64,000 nt of DNA from UBA12191 sp009937185 (GTDB taxonomy: Bacteria; Planctomycetota; UBA8108; UBA1146), in NCBI GenBank assembly GCA_938075155.1, contig CALJGL010000006.1, positions 1 through 64,000 on the forward strand, in the 5' to 3' direction. Of this stretch, positions 35,035 through 42,674 are shown piece after piece. Position 1 is the stretch's first letter, and each line of letters starts with the position of its first letter. The notes under the pieces are model-generated. The model searched no databases, was not told where the DNA came from, and saw only the letters and a program-made list of their open reading frames with translations. The translations under genes were made by a program, and so were the position numbers.

Positions 35035-36453
35035 ATGAGAACTTTTTTCCGTCTTTCGACGATTTTCTTGGCCTTTGTCGTAGCAGCACCGCTCTCTGCC
35101 CAAATCGCAGAGATCAAAGTGCCTGGACCGGACGGCTTGTGGGGTACAGCAGACGACACCACAACATTTGTCCAGCGAGACCCTGCTCTACGCTTTTTCA
35201 ACACAGAGGGACCCGCATGGGATCTTGATTCCCAAAAAGGAACGTTCACTGCGGTTGGAAAAATCATCACTGTACCCGTCACTCTGAACAGTGCGCCATT
35301 TTTCATCGATGCTACTGAGCAAGTCGAGCTTGGCCTCAACGGCGAAATCCTTCACGGCCCCGTGAATACTGCTGAGTTTGACAGAATGGAAGATTCCAAT
35401 GCTATTGGCAATTCTCCATACTTAAGCTTCGGCAGCACGGCTCTTTCTAGCTTGGCCGCAACTCCAGGTGGCGGACCCCTCCGCTCCGGCGCAACGCGTC
35501 CTATCTTCTCAACTCAGGAATCTTTCCTAGAAACTGGGTTCGAAGGCGTCACAACTCGTCGCACAAGAGATCAGGCCGTTTACGAAGCCATCAGAGACAA
35601 CCACTTTAATCTTGTTGAGAAGGCTCTTGCCCTTCCAGGAATCGCAGCCAACCTCCCGGCTGACTTCAGAGCCCGTGCAGGTCTTATTGACCTAGAAGAC
35701 GGCGGAGTCGAGCGCATCTACCCGATGCAGTCTGGTGGAACATACAAAAGTGCTGGCCACACCTACATCGATCCCTCTAATGGTAATGAGTACTTAATCC
35801 CGGATACGGTCAACGTTGTTGAGCTTTCCGAGAACACCGCTGCAGGTGAAGTCACATTTGTCTCCTACGGCGATATGGCTACAGGAACTCCTGACTGTTT
35901 CATCGTCGACGGACTTCTTTGCATGTTTAACCAAGATCCACGCTTCCCAGCTGGGGTTTTGGGTGCATTCGAGCAACATGTTCCTCGTAACATGTTCCTC
36001 GACCAAATGCAGGGTAGAGGAATCGATATGGTTGGTTACATGGTTGGTGACCACGTCATGTACGCCATGGAAGTTTTCACTGATCTTGTCAATCTTGACG
36101 GAGTAGTTGAAGTTTCTGTGGAGCGCTGGCGCTTCCGTGACGGTGGTAACGAGATTCGTTTCCGCGGTGGTGTAGATGAGCCTACAGATATTACTCTTGT
36201 TGCTATCATTGCAGATGCGAATGGCGCAACGCTTGAGTTCAATATTCCTCTGGCAGCTGCTGTTGACGAAAATGGTGCTCCCGCACCAGGTGCCCAGTTC
36301 GGTGCTCGCCTTGAGTTCGACCTGGTCCCCACTCAAAACGTCGCAGGAATCACTCAAGTGACTCTTGAGGCCCGTCATCCAACTCTTGGTGTCGTCTCTA
36401 CTGAGACCTTCAATCGTTGTGAAGTTGACCCCGGTAGTTGCGAAGGCAACTAA
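35035..36453 (+). CDS. Exported protein of unknown family, probably abundant
   Basis: ATG 35035 follows AGAGGA at a good distance and starts the signal peptide MRTFFRLSTIFLAFVVAAPL with a cleavage site near SAQIAE; the frame also extends upstream to 34978. The mature protein is about 450 residues without a recognisable domain. Its first block carries KVPGPDGLWGTADDT, a pattern of the 'GPDGIPGTADD' calcium-loop type common in planctomycete exoproteins. The C-terminal third is beta-rich (VEVSVERWRFRDGGNEIRFR) and ends CEVDPGSCEGN. Codons in the 3' half favour CGT, GGT, CTT and GTT more than the neighbours do, and the gene has a long leader and its own terminator, which together suggest high expression. 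Function unknown. Confidence 0.8.
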   Translation: MRTFFRLSTIFLAFVVAAPLSAQIAEIKVPGPDGLWGTADDTTTFVQRDPALRFFNTEGPAWDLDSQKGTFTAVGKIITVPVTLNSAPFFIDATEQVELGLNGEILHGPVNTAEFDRMEDSNAIGNSPYLSFGSTALSSLAATPGGGPLRSGATRPIFSTQESFLETGFEGVTTRRTRDQAVYEAIRDNHFNLVEKALALPGIAANLPADFRARAGLIDLEDGGVERIYPMQSGGTYKSAGHTYIDPSNGNEYLIPDTVNVVELSENTAAGEVTFVSYGDMATGTPDCFIVDGLLCMFNQDPRFPAGVLGAFEQHVPRNMFLDQMQGRGIDMVGYMVGDHVMYAMEVFTDLVNLDGVVEVSVERWRFRDGGNEIRFRGGVDEPTDITLVAIIADANGATLEFNIPLAAAVDENGAPAPGAQFGARLEFDLVPTQNVAGITQVTLEARHPTLGVVSTETFNRCEVDPGSCEGN

Positions 36454-36483
36454 GTAAAAATCTCATTCGAGATTTAACTTAAT

Positions 36484-36518
36484 AAAAGCCCCGGCGATAA
36501 AATCGTCGGGGCTTTTTT
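36484..36518 (+). terminator. Rho-independent terminator of the exported-protein gene
   Basis: Stem GCCCCGGCGAT / ATCGTCGGGGC with one G-U pair and an AAA loop, followed by six T. It lies 30 bases after the stop and makes the gene at 35035 monocistronic. Confidence 0.93.
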
Positions 36519-36554
36519 CTATGCATTTTTATTCCTGCCTAGCATTATGACGCT

Positions 36555-37223
36555 ATGGCATTTTCTAAACCTACAAACAACTATCATCTCATTTCAGATT
36601 ACTACGATCTCCTCGCAGATGTTTGGTCAGCAGGGTCGATTCATAAGGCTAATTCTTATGTAATAAATCAATCGCATTCTTTCCAAAGACTTCTCATCAT
36701 CGGCCCAGGGACATGCAGAGGTTTTCGCAAACTTCCACAAGATAACAGCCATATCTACCTCATAGACAACTCGCCTGAAATGCTAGAAAAGTCGCACGAG
36801 GAACTCAAAGATTTCGATCCCGCTCGTTTAATGATATCGATTCAAGATTTCAGAAATCACGTACCTGAAGAAAAATACGACTTCATTTGGTTCCCGTTTC
36901 TTCTTAATGTTTTTAAGCCGAAAGAAGTCATTACGATTTTAAACATGTCTAAGAGTTGGCTCTCGCCATTCGGCCGTGTCTATATCAGTGATTTCGCCGA
37001 TCCAGATTCGACTCAACTCTTATCTCGAGGTCTTCAGCAAGCTTGGCATGGGATACCTATGATATTTTTCCACCTTGTAACAGGGAATGCATGGCACTCG
37101 ATCCATCACATGGAAAAGCTGATTGACGATTCAAATTTAGAACTAGAAGGAACTGTTTCATTTCCTATTTCGAAAATCGGCCCTCAGTGGATAAGGAGTT
37201 ATGAGTGCAAGAGTCCGCTCTAA
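36555..37223 (+). CDS. Class I SAM-dependent methyltransferase
   Basis: The 222-residue protein has the Rossmann motif I LLIIGPGTCRGFRKLP, a motif II acidic residue after YLIDNS (the ribose-binding Asp), and a motif IV region DFIWFPFLLNVF followed by a GRVYISDF strand. The G-x-G glycines are GPG here and the third glycine is replaced, which is unusual but seen in the superfamily. The C-terminus is hydrophobic (GIPMIFFHLVTGN), which fits a lipid substrate. The stop overlaps the next gene by 19 bases, which makes that UbiA-like enzyme a likely partner, perhaps in quinone or other prenyl-lipid synthesis. The substrate is inferred from context only. Confidence 0.78.
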   Translation: MAFSKPTNNYHLISDYYDLLADVWSAGSIHKANSYVINQSHSFQRLLIIGPGTCRGFRKLPQDNSHIYLIDNSPEMLEKSHEELKDFDPARLMISIQDFRNHVPEEKYDFIWFPFLLNVFKPKEVITILNMSKSWLSPFGRVYISDFADPDSTQLLSRGLQQAWHGIPMIFFHLVTGNAWHSIHHMEKLIDDSNLELEGTVSFPISKIGPQWIRSYECKSPL

Positions 37224-38131
37224 GAAGCTTCATCAACTCTTCTATTCGTTATCGCTGGAGCTCTGCATTAGCGGTCTTGGGATATGCGGCTATTTTCTTA
37301 TTACTGATGTATTCACAAACTCAAGAAACTGAACCACATCTCTCTATCAACTATTTTTTTTCTCCTGCTAACAAATTCAACCCGGGAGTGATGGAATTTT
37401 TTATGTCCTTAGGGGCATTCACATTGTGCGTATACCTCTACGATTCTTATGCCGACGCAATATATGAAAAAAAACGTGGTCGCAATGCACATAGCTCTAA
37501 TGAAACTGCTCCATGGAGATTCTTAACTTTATCGATCTCATTCGGTTTATTCGCGATGTACACCGCCGAGCCTCTAGGCGTATTGGCGAAGCACCGAGGG
37601 CTTTTTGGATTAGGAGCGATCTTTATCGCTTTTTATTTTTCACCGTTAGCGACAAAGGTGAAAAATATTGGCTTTTTCGCTCTGCCTTTAAAATGGATTT
37701 ATGTGTCCACATTGATCACAGTCGCCGTCGTTATTTTCATATCTTCGTTCTTAACTCTGAATAATCTAAAAACACACCCTTTGAGTTATTATTGTTCAGT
37801 TATCCAACTTTTCTTGCTCGTCCTCGGAAATCTCGTTCTTAGTGATTTCAAAGATTCAAGAATTGACTCTACTGACGAAAGGAAGGCACAATTTCTATTC
37901 GGATACTTGGGCGCAAATTTAATACTGTTAATTCTTATGCTTCTTTGGATATCGACTTCACTTGTTCGTAACGATTCGATCTCATTGCTAGAAATCGCTC
38001 CTGGAATTTTCTGTTTCGGAGTATTGCTTCTTGGCTTATCAACAAAAAACAAACCCTTCTTATCGACCATTATGGCTGATCTTTCTCCGGTGACATTTCT
38101 TGTCATTCGTGAAGCAATTTTATTCTATTGA
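37205..38131 (+). CDS. UbiA-superfamily-like prenyltransferase (divergent)
   Basis: GTG 37205 overlaps the methyltransferase stop. The protein has 308 residues and eight to nine hydrophobic segments, the size and topology of UbiA enzymes. Two acid-rich loops fit the UbiA metal-binding motifs: first CVYLYDSYADAIYEKKRGRN (D-x-x-x-D-x-x-x-E instead of N-D-x-x-D-x-x-x-D) after helix 2, and second LVLSDFKDSRIDSTDERKAQ (D-x-x-D-x-x-x-D) after helix 6. The first loop matches only partly, so the enzyme may be inactive or have an unusual donor. The AT-rich coding region differs from the neighbours upstream of 34 kb. Alternative: a membrane protein of an unrelated family. Confidence 0.5.
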   Translation: MQESALRSFINSSIRYRWSSALAVLGYAAIFLLLMYSQTQETEPHLSINYFFSPANKFNPGVMEFFMSLGAFTLCVYLYDSYADAIYEKKRGRNAHSSNETAPWRFLTLSISFGLFAMYTAEPLGVLAKHRGLFGLGAIFIAFYFSPLATKVKNIGFFALPLKWIYVSTLITVAVVIFISSFLTLNNLKTHPLSYYCSVIQLFLLVLGNLVLSDFKDSRIDSTDERKAQFLFGYLGANLILLILMLLWISTSLVRNDSISLLEIAPGIFCFGVLLLGLSTKNKPFLSTIMADLSPVTFLVIREAILFY

Positions 38132-38145
38132 GATACAGCTCGACT

Positions 38146-38886
38146 TTATCGATTCAGAACTGACCAGACCATTTCGTCACCCTTAACCACAGCCACCGCT
38201 TCAACTCCATGCCCGCCTTCAACTTCGACTCTAACGGCTTCGGTCAATGGAGCCTCAGGACATTCGACCCAGATTTCTTGTAGCTTCCCCAACTGTGGAT
38301 CTGGACCGCTATATACTTCTATCCAGTGTCCCCACCGATTTTTAACTTCTACTGACATGAGGGTCCCTGGAACTGCTCCTTGGACAATGACGATAGACTC
38401 CGGCTGCACACCCTCTTCAAATACAAAATCATGCACCGGGCTCTCCGAGCTACGAGAGCTGGATTCTTCATAATTTAATGAAGAATTTTTCAAATACTCA
38501 GCTTCTGTTGGATCCCATCCAGACTGCGTAGGGAGACTCCTGCCGGAATCAACTTTAGTTTGGTTTTCTGATTTTCTGAAAGACTCAATTTCACTCTTAA
38601 ATCCCTCCAGCATCGCCATCATCTGGGGTTCCTTAGAACTTGTTCGATAACTGGCAATTTGCCCCTCAAGACGTTCAATGCGTACGAGAAGATCTTCGAT
38701 ATCGACCTGCTCTTTCCCCGGTGAACTCGCCTCTGCCCTAGCGGAGACGGAGAGAGTGGCTGTTGCGCCCGTTATTTCCTCAGAGTAGCTATCCTGCGTG
38801 AGACTGACCACAGCCATACAACTCCCACAAATCAAACTTGTGAGCAATACGGCAATAATCAGCGGATTTTTGGTCATCATTGGCAT
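38146..38886 (-). CDS. Exported protein with coiled coil and C-terminal discoidin-like beta domain
   Basis: ATG 38886 has GGAGG eight bases upstream, which decides the start over the longer frame reaching 38988 (that would overlap clpS). A signal peptide or anchor (NPLIIAVLLTSLICGSCMAV) includes a possible lipobox around ICGSC. A coiled-coil stretch (VDIEDLLVRIERLEGQIASY) and a low-complexity Ser/Glu linker are followed by a C-terminal beta domain from about residue 175 (ESIVIVQGAVPGTLMSVEVK, with GHWIEVYSG), which resembles the discoidin-type beta-sandwich seen in planctomycete proteins as 'VxIYExxxPGAVxRVEL'. Function unknown. Confidence 0.68.
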   Translation of the reverse strand: MPMMTKNPLIIAVLLTSLICGSCMAVVSLTQDSYSEEITGATATLSVSARAEASSPGKEQVDIEDLLVRIERLEGQIASYRTSSKEPQMMAMLEGFKSEIESFRKSENQTKVDSGRSLPTQSGWDPTEAEYLKNSSLNYEESSSRSSESPVHDFVFEEGVQPESIVIVQGAVPGTLMSVEVKNRWGHWIEVYSGPDPQLGKLQEIWVECPEAPLTEAVRVEVEGGHGVEAVAVVKGDEMVWSVLNR

Positions 38887-38971
38887 CGTTGAATCCTCCA
38901 TTAAAGGATACGATGCCCAGTGAAACCTGCCCAAATCGGGCCTAGGTAGCAAGATCGTAAAATTTGATAAG

Positions 38972-39394
38972 GTGTGCCCATTGAACATGCTTGACGATTC
39001 TCTTCATAGTTTTATTACTTCGGGAATCATTCCGCAAAGTCAAAGGTTCGCTTCTTCAAAAGATCCTATCGATATGTATCACGCTTTTGGTGAACAAGGT
39101 GACCCAGATAGCCTTCCTGAAGAAGAGCGTGAATCTTCTGTGGCATTGGAAGAACAAACTGAGCGGCTCTGGAAAGTCATTGTCTGGAACGACCCCGTAA
39201 ATCTGATGAGTTACGTGGTCTATGTCCTACAAAAACTATTCGGATTTTCACAAGAGGTCGCAACACATCACATGCTCGAAATCCATCAAGAGGGAAAATC
39301 AATCGTACAGCTGACGGAACAGGAAAAGGGAGAAAGGTTTGTTAGCCATCTCCACTCATATGGGCTGCAAGCCACTTTAGAAAAAGACGAGTAG
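38972..39394 (+). CDS. clpS: ClpS, N-degron adaptor of the Clp protease (actinobacterial-type core)
   Basis: The core, residues about 65-138, reads WKVIVWNDPVNLMSYVVYVL, then QKLFGFSQEVATHHMLEIHQ and SHLHSYGLQATLEKDE, matching ClpS and in particular the actinobacterial form with 'VWNDPVNLM'. The Asn-Asp of NDP and the Met/His pocket residues that hold an N-terminal Leu, Phe, Tyr or Trp are in place. ClpS presents such substrates to ClpA/ClpC. The start is uncertain: GTG 38972, TTG 38981 and ATG 38987 are all possible; the N-terminal 60 residues are poorly conserved in the family. The gene opens a rightward operon with a cyclase, a methyltransferase and a DUF2017 protein, and the Aat transferase is at 20865. 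Confidence 0.9.
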   Translation: MCPLNMLDDSLHSFITSGIIPQSQRFASSKDPIDMYHAFGEQGDPDSLPEEERESSVALEEQTERLWKVIVWNDPVNLMSYVVYVLQKLFGFSQEVATHHMLEIHQEGKSIVQLTEQEKGERFVSHLHSYGLQATLEKDE

Positions 39395-39407
39395 GAAGAA
39401 TCCAATC

Positions 39408-41528
39408 ATGGACTCAGGGAAGTTAGATAACACTTTCAGCATCAGAAACGTGATCATGACTCTCATGATCGGAGAAATTTTCCTCGCCATCCTCGTTACA
39501 GGTTGGTTGTGGTATTCAAATGGTCGAGCTTCAGTCCAAACTCTCTCAAAAAACTTAAGCGAAGAAATCACCAAAAGGGTGGAAGACCGCATCTCAAATT
39601 TCTTGAATGTCGCTCGAGAGCAAGCAACATCTCAAGTTGAACTTTTCTCAACAGGACTCATCGATCCTAATTCAACTGATAAGCAATCACTCACCCTTGA
39701 ATATCAAAAACGCGTCCTTGAACGTAAACCTCACATTGCAACTCTCTACGTTGGAGTTCCTGACGGGGAACTATTTGGCTACCAAAAAGACTTATCTGGA
39801 AATCTCATCCGGCTCAGATGCAATCCTAATGAACCAGGCCTATACGAATATTCTTCCGATGGCAATACTGCCTATGATCCCGACTTCAATACCGTCGAGC
39901 GCCCCTGGTTTTCTCAGGCAGTAGAAAAAAAAGCGCCCGGCTGGACTCCAGTTTATAAATTTGGCGGTATTCCCCAATTAGGCCTCTCCGCTTTTGAGAC
40001 ATTTGTAGAAAACGACTCAGTAAAAATCATCAGCGTATGTGATCTCACACTGGGCCCGATCCATGACTTCCTATCCAATCTAAACATTTCAGATACGGGT
40101 CAAACGGCAATCTTCGAATCCACTGGTTTGCTTATCGCATCCAGCGCCCCCAATCCTCTTGAGGAAATCGCGGGAGAAGCTGGTGGAGAAAATCAATATG
40201 TCAGAGTGAAGGCTTCTGATTCAAATAGCCCGATCCTTACGGAAGCTTATCAAGCACTAACGAGCACCCATGGGGATGTAAACTCATGGCCTAAAGAAGG
40301 CAGTATCCAGATAGACGGCGAAAATGACGAAATTTTTATTACTTGGAGGTCTATTCAATTAGAAGCAGATCAACAATGGGTAAACCTCGTTGTTATTCCC
40401 AGAAGAGATTTGACGAGTGAAGTTCGTGAAAGAACACAGAACACCGCATTAGTGTTTCTAGGATTAATAATCTTCACTATTCCACTGGTTTGGCGAACGG
40501 CTGAGGGTATCACTCGACCTCTGAGAGAACTCAATCGTGGCATGGATAAAATTGCCCGCTTCGAGAATGAAGGAACCTCTGTTCGTTCTTCCCGTCTACG
40601 AGAACTGAACGAAATGCAATCGCGAATGGAACGAATGCGCCACGCTTTGACCTCTTTCGAAAAGTATGTTCCTTCAAGAGTCGTTAGGCAGTTAGTTCTT
40701 GAAGACCGCGTTGCCGTTCCAGGAATGGAAGAAGCGAAAGCTTGTATTTTCTTCTCAGACATCATTGGCTTTACTGATGTTGCAGAAACCTTGGATCCCG
40801 ACAAACTAGTTCAACTCGGTGGTGAGTACCTCGAAGGAATGAGCCGACAAATCCACGCTCAAAGTGGTGTTGTCGACAAATTCATTGGGGACGCCATCAT
40901 GGCTTTTTGGATCGCAGAGGTAGATGGAGCAAGGGTCACTTCCCGCGCATGTCGTGCAGCATTATCTTCACAAGAAAGCCTCCATTTGCTTCGTAAAGAC
41001 TGGAGGACGAGGTCTCTTCCAGCTCTCCGTGCAAGAATTGGGCTGCACACTGGGCCCGTGAGGGTCGGAAACATTGGATCGACAACGCGTTTGAATTACA
41101 CGATTCTCGGAGACGCTGTCAATCTAGCCAGCAGACTAGAAGGATTGAACAAAGTTTACGGAACATCGATCATGGCTAGTGAAGAAGTCAAAAACATCGC
41201 AGGCGTCGAATTCCATTTCAGAATACTGGATAGGGTATCCGTGAAAGGCCGAAGGCAAGGAGGTGCAGTTTATGAACTCGTCGACCTTGCTGACCGCATC
41301 AGTGCTCAACAACGTGAAATCAGCGAACTGCATGAAGAAGCGCTCCAACAATACACAGAAGGTCGCTTCATCGAAGCTCGCTCCTTATTTTCGGAAATCT
41401 CGAAGATTTCACCCGAAGATAAACCTTCAAAAGTACTCGAAGATCGATGTCATTGGCTCATTGATCATCCCCCTGAGGAGTGGAGTGGCACCATCGCTAT
41501 CGATAGAAATTTCAGGGATAACGGCTAG
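39408..41528 (+). CDS. Membrane-bound class III adenylate/guanylate cyclase with Cache-type sensor
   Basis: ATG 39408 follows AGGAAG at a good distance, 13 bases after the clpS stop. Layout over 706 residues: a membrane helix (IRNVIMTLMIGEIFLAILVT), a Cache-like extracytoplasmic sensor (about residues 50-330, IATLYVGVPDGELFGYQKDL and RPWFSQAV), a second helix (TALVFLGLIIFTIPLVW), a HAMP-like linker, and a catalytic domain with FFSDIIGFTD, VDKFIGDAIMAFW and ILGDAVNLASRLEGLNK. Metal aspartates (FSD, GDA), the base-binding Lys in VDKF, and transition-state Asn and Arg in NLASRLE are intact, so it should be active, most likely on ATP. A TPR-like tail ends the protein. The ligand is unknown. Confidence 0.92.
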   Translation: MDSGKLDNTFSIRNVIMTLMIGEIFLAILVTGWLWYSNGRASVQTLSKNLSEEITKRVEDRISNFLNVAREQATSQVELFSTGLIDPNSTDKQSLTLEYQKRVLERKPHIATLYVGVPDGELFGYQKDLSGNLIRLRCNPNEPGLYEYSSDGNTAYDPDFNTVERPWFSQAVEKKAPGWTPVYKFGGIPQLGLSAFETFVENDSVKIISVCDLTLGPIHDFLSNLNISDTGQTAIFESTGLLIASSAPNPLEEIAGEAGGENQYVRVKASDSNSPILTEAYQALTSTHGDVNSWPKEGSIQIDGENDEIFITWRSIQLEADQQWVNLVVIPRRDLTSEVRERTQNTALVFLGLIIFTIPLVWRTAEGITRPLRELNRGMDKIARFENEGTSVRSSRLRELNEMQSRMERMRHALTSFEKYVPSRVVRQLVLEDRVAVPGMEEAKACIFFSDIIGFTDVAETLDPDKLVQLGGEYLEGMSRQIHAQSGVVDKFIGDAIMAFWIAEVDGARVTSRACRAALSSQESLHLLRKDWRTRSLPALRARIGLHTGPVRVGNIGSTTRLNYTILGDAVNLASRLEGLNKVYGTSIMASEEVKNIAGVEFHFRILDRVSVKGRRQGGAVYELVDLADRISAQQREISELHEEALQQYTEGRFIEARSLFSEISKISPEDKPSKVLEDRCHWLIDHPPEEWSGTIAIDRNFRDNG

Positions 41529-41540
41529 GTCGAAAAATAA

Positions 41541-42140
41541 ATGAAAAAGCGATACGGCATTTCTTGGCCATACCGAACGAGGAACGTCTATCACCATCAC
41601 GACGACCGTGAATTGAAAGATGAGTGGCAAGATGAAGTCTATCTCCACGCTGCTCAAATCGCCCAAGAATACAAATATTCCAATGTCATAGATGTAGGAT
41701 GTGGATCTGGTTTTAAATTGGCGAAACACTTTCAATCACTCAACACTCTCGGACTTGAGTTGCCTCCTCAGTTACAGTTTCTTCAAAACAAATACCCGAA
41801 CATGTGTTGGCAAGAATCTGATTTCGACCAACCTATCCAATTTGAATCTGAGATAGCGATATGCGCAGATGTGATTGAACACCTTGTTGACCCCGATCTG
41901 CTGCTAAAATTTCTTCACTCGCTCAATGCCCAGCATTATGTCATTTCCACGCCAGACCGGTCGTTACTCTACAAACCATGGAAGAGACGATTTTGGGGCC
42001 CGCCCAGGAACCCAAGTCATCAACGAGAATGGACTTTTCGAGAGTTTCGACGTTATATTTCCGGTACATTTAAGGTACTCGACCACAAAATTACCCGACG
42101 AGATCAAGCAACCCAGATGATTGTTTGCTCAAAGTATTGA
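41541..42140 (+). CDS. Class I SAM-dependent methyltransferase
   Basis: Twelve bases separate this gene from the cyclase stop. Motif I is VIDVGCGSGFKLAKHF, motif II LGLELPPQLQFL, and motif IV/V ICADVIEHLVDPDLLLKFLH with YVISTPDRSLLY, the usual Methyltransf_11/23 order. The 199-residue protein is soluble, and the C-terminus HQREWTFREFRRYISGTFKV is typical of the glycan/lipid-linked methyltransferases of this subgroup. Its position in the ClpS-cyclase-DUF2017 operon gives no clear clue to the substrate. It ends 11 bases before the DUF2017 start. Assignment to the superfamily is secure, function within it is not. Confidence 0.85.
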   Translation: MKKRYGISWPYRTRNVYHHHDDRELKDEWQDEVYLHAAQIAQEYKYSNVIDVGCGSGFKLAKHFQSLNTLGLELPPQLQFLQNKYPNMCWQESDFDQPIQFESEIAICADVIEHLVDPDLLLKFLHSLNAQHYVISTPDRSLLYKPWKRRFWGPPRNPSHQREWTFREFRRYISGTFKVLDHKITRRDQATQMIVCSKY

Positions 42141-42151
42141 AAGGCTCAAAC

Positions 42152-42670
42152 TTGCTTTATGCATCTCGAGAAGAAGACGGCTCTTATCGTCTTGCCGGGC
42201 CCCCTCAATTCCTGCGAGCTTTATGGGGAATTCCAACCACTCTCCGAACGGTTCTCAAAAACCCTGAAGATCATCCTGAAGTTTCCCAGCGATTGATTCC
42301 GCTAACTTATAATGATGCAGAAAAAGAAAAAGAACTCCTGCGACTTACTGGTGAAGCCATGCTGGAAAGACAACTCGCTAAAGTAGCAATGTTTGAACGG
42401 ATTCTCGCTTCCAGCGAAGAAGGCATGGGCGCAATTCGTATTGCCGAAAAGGATTTCGACGCCTTCATTGCCATTCTGACTGATATCCGCTTGGTTATGG
42501 CGAGCTTCCTAAATATCGAAGATGAGGAGTGGGAAGACAACCTAACTGAAGAACAACTCATGGAACCATGGGTCGCCATGCTCCATCTCACGTCAGGAAT
42601 ACAGCAGATATTATTAGAAGCCACAGGAATGGTCTCAGATCTCGATATCGATCCCGAAGTAGATCTATAA
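42152..42670 (+). CDS. DUF2017 protein, ClpS-associated family
   Basis: The start is chosen as TTG 42152, because GAAAGG lies seven bases before it; other TTG codons sit at 42125 and 42137, and no ATG fits. The body matches the DUF2017 pattern: SQRLIPLTYNDAEKEKELLR with LTGEAMLERQ near the middle and FIAILTDIRLVMASFLNIED in the C-terminal half (family: 'LRLLFPDAYxD', 'EFRxLT', 'LNDLRLVLGTRLG'). In actinobacteria, from memory, DUF2017 genes lie directly beside clpS. Here it is in the same operon with two genes in between, which supports the assignment. The molecular role is not known. Confidence 0.78.
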   Translation: MLYASREEDGSYRLAGPPQFLRALWGIPTTLRTVLKNPEDHPEVSQRLIPLTYNDAEKEKELLRLTGEAMLERQLAKVAMFERILASSEEGMGAIRIAEKDFDAFIAILTDIRLVMASFLNIEDEEWEDNLTEEQLMEPWVAMLHLTSGIQQILLEATGMVSDLDIDPEVDL

Positions 42671-42674
42671 ATCG

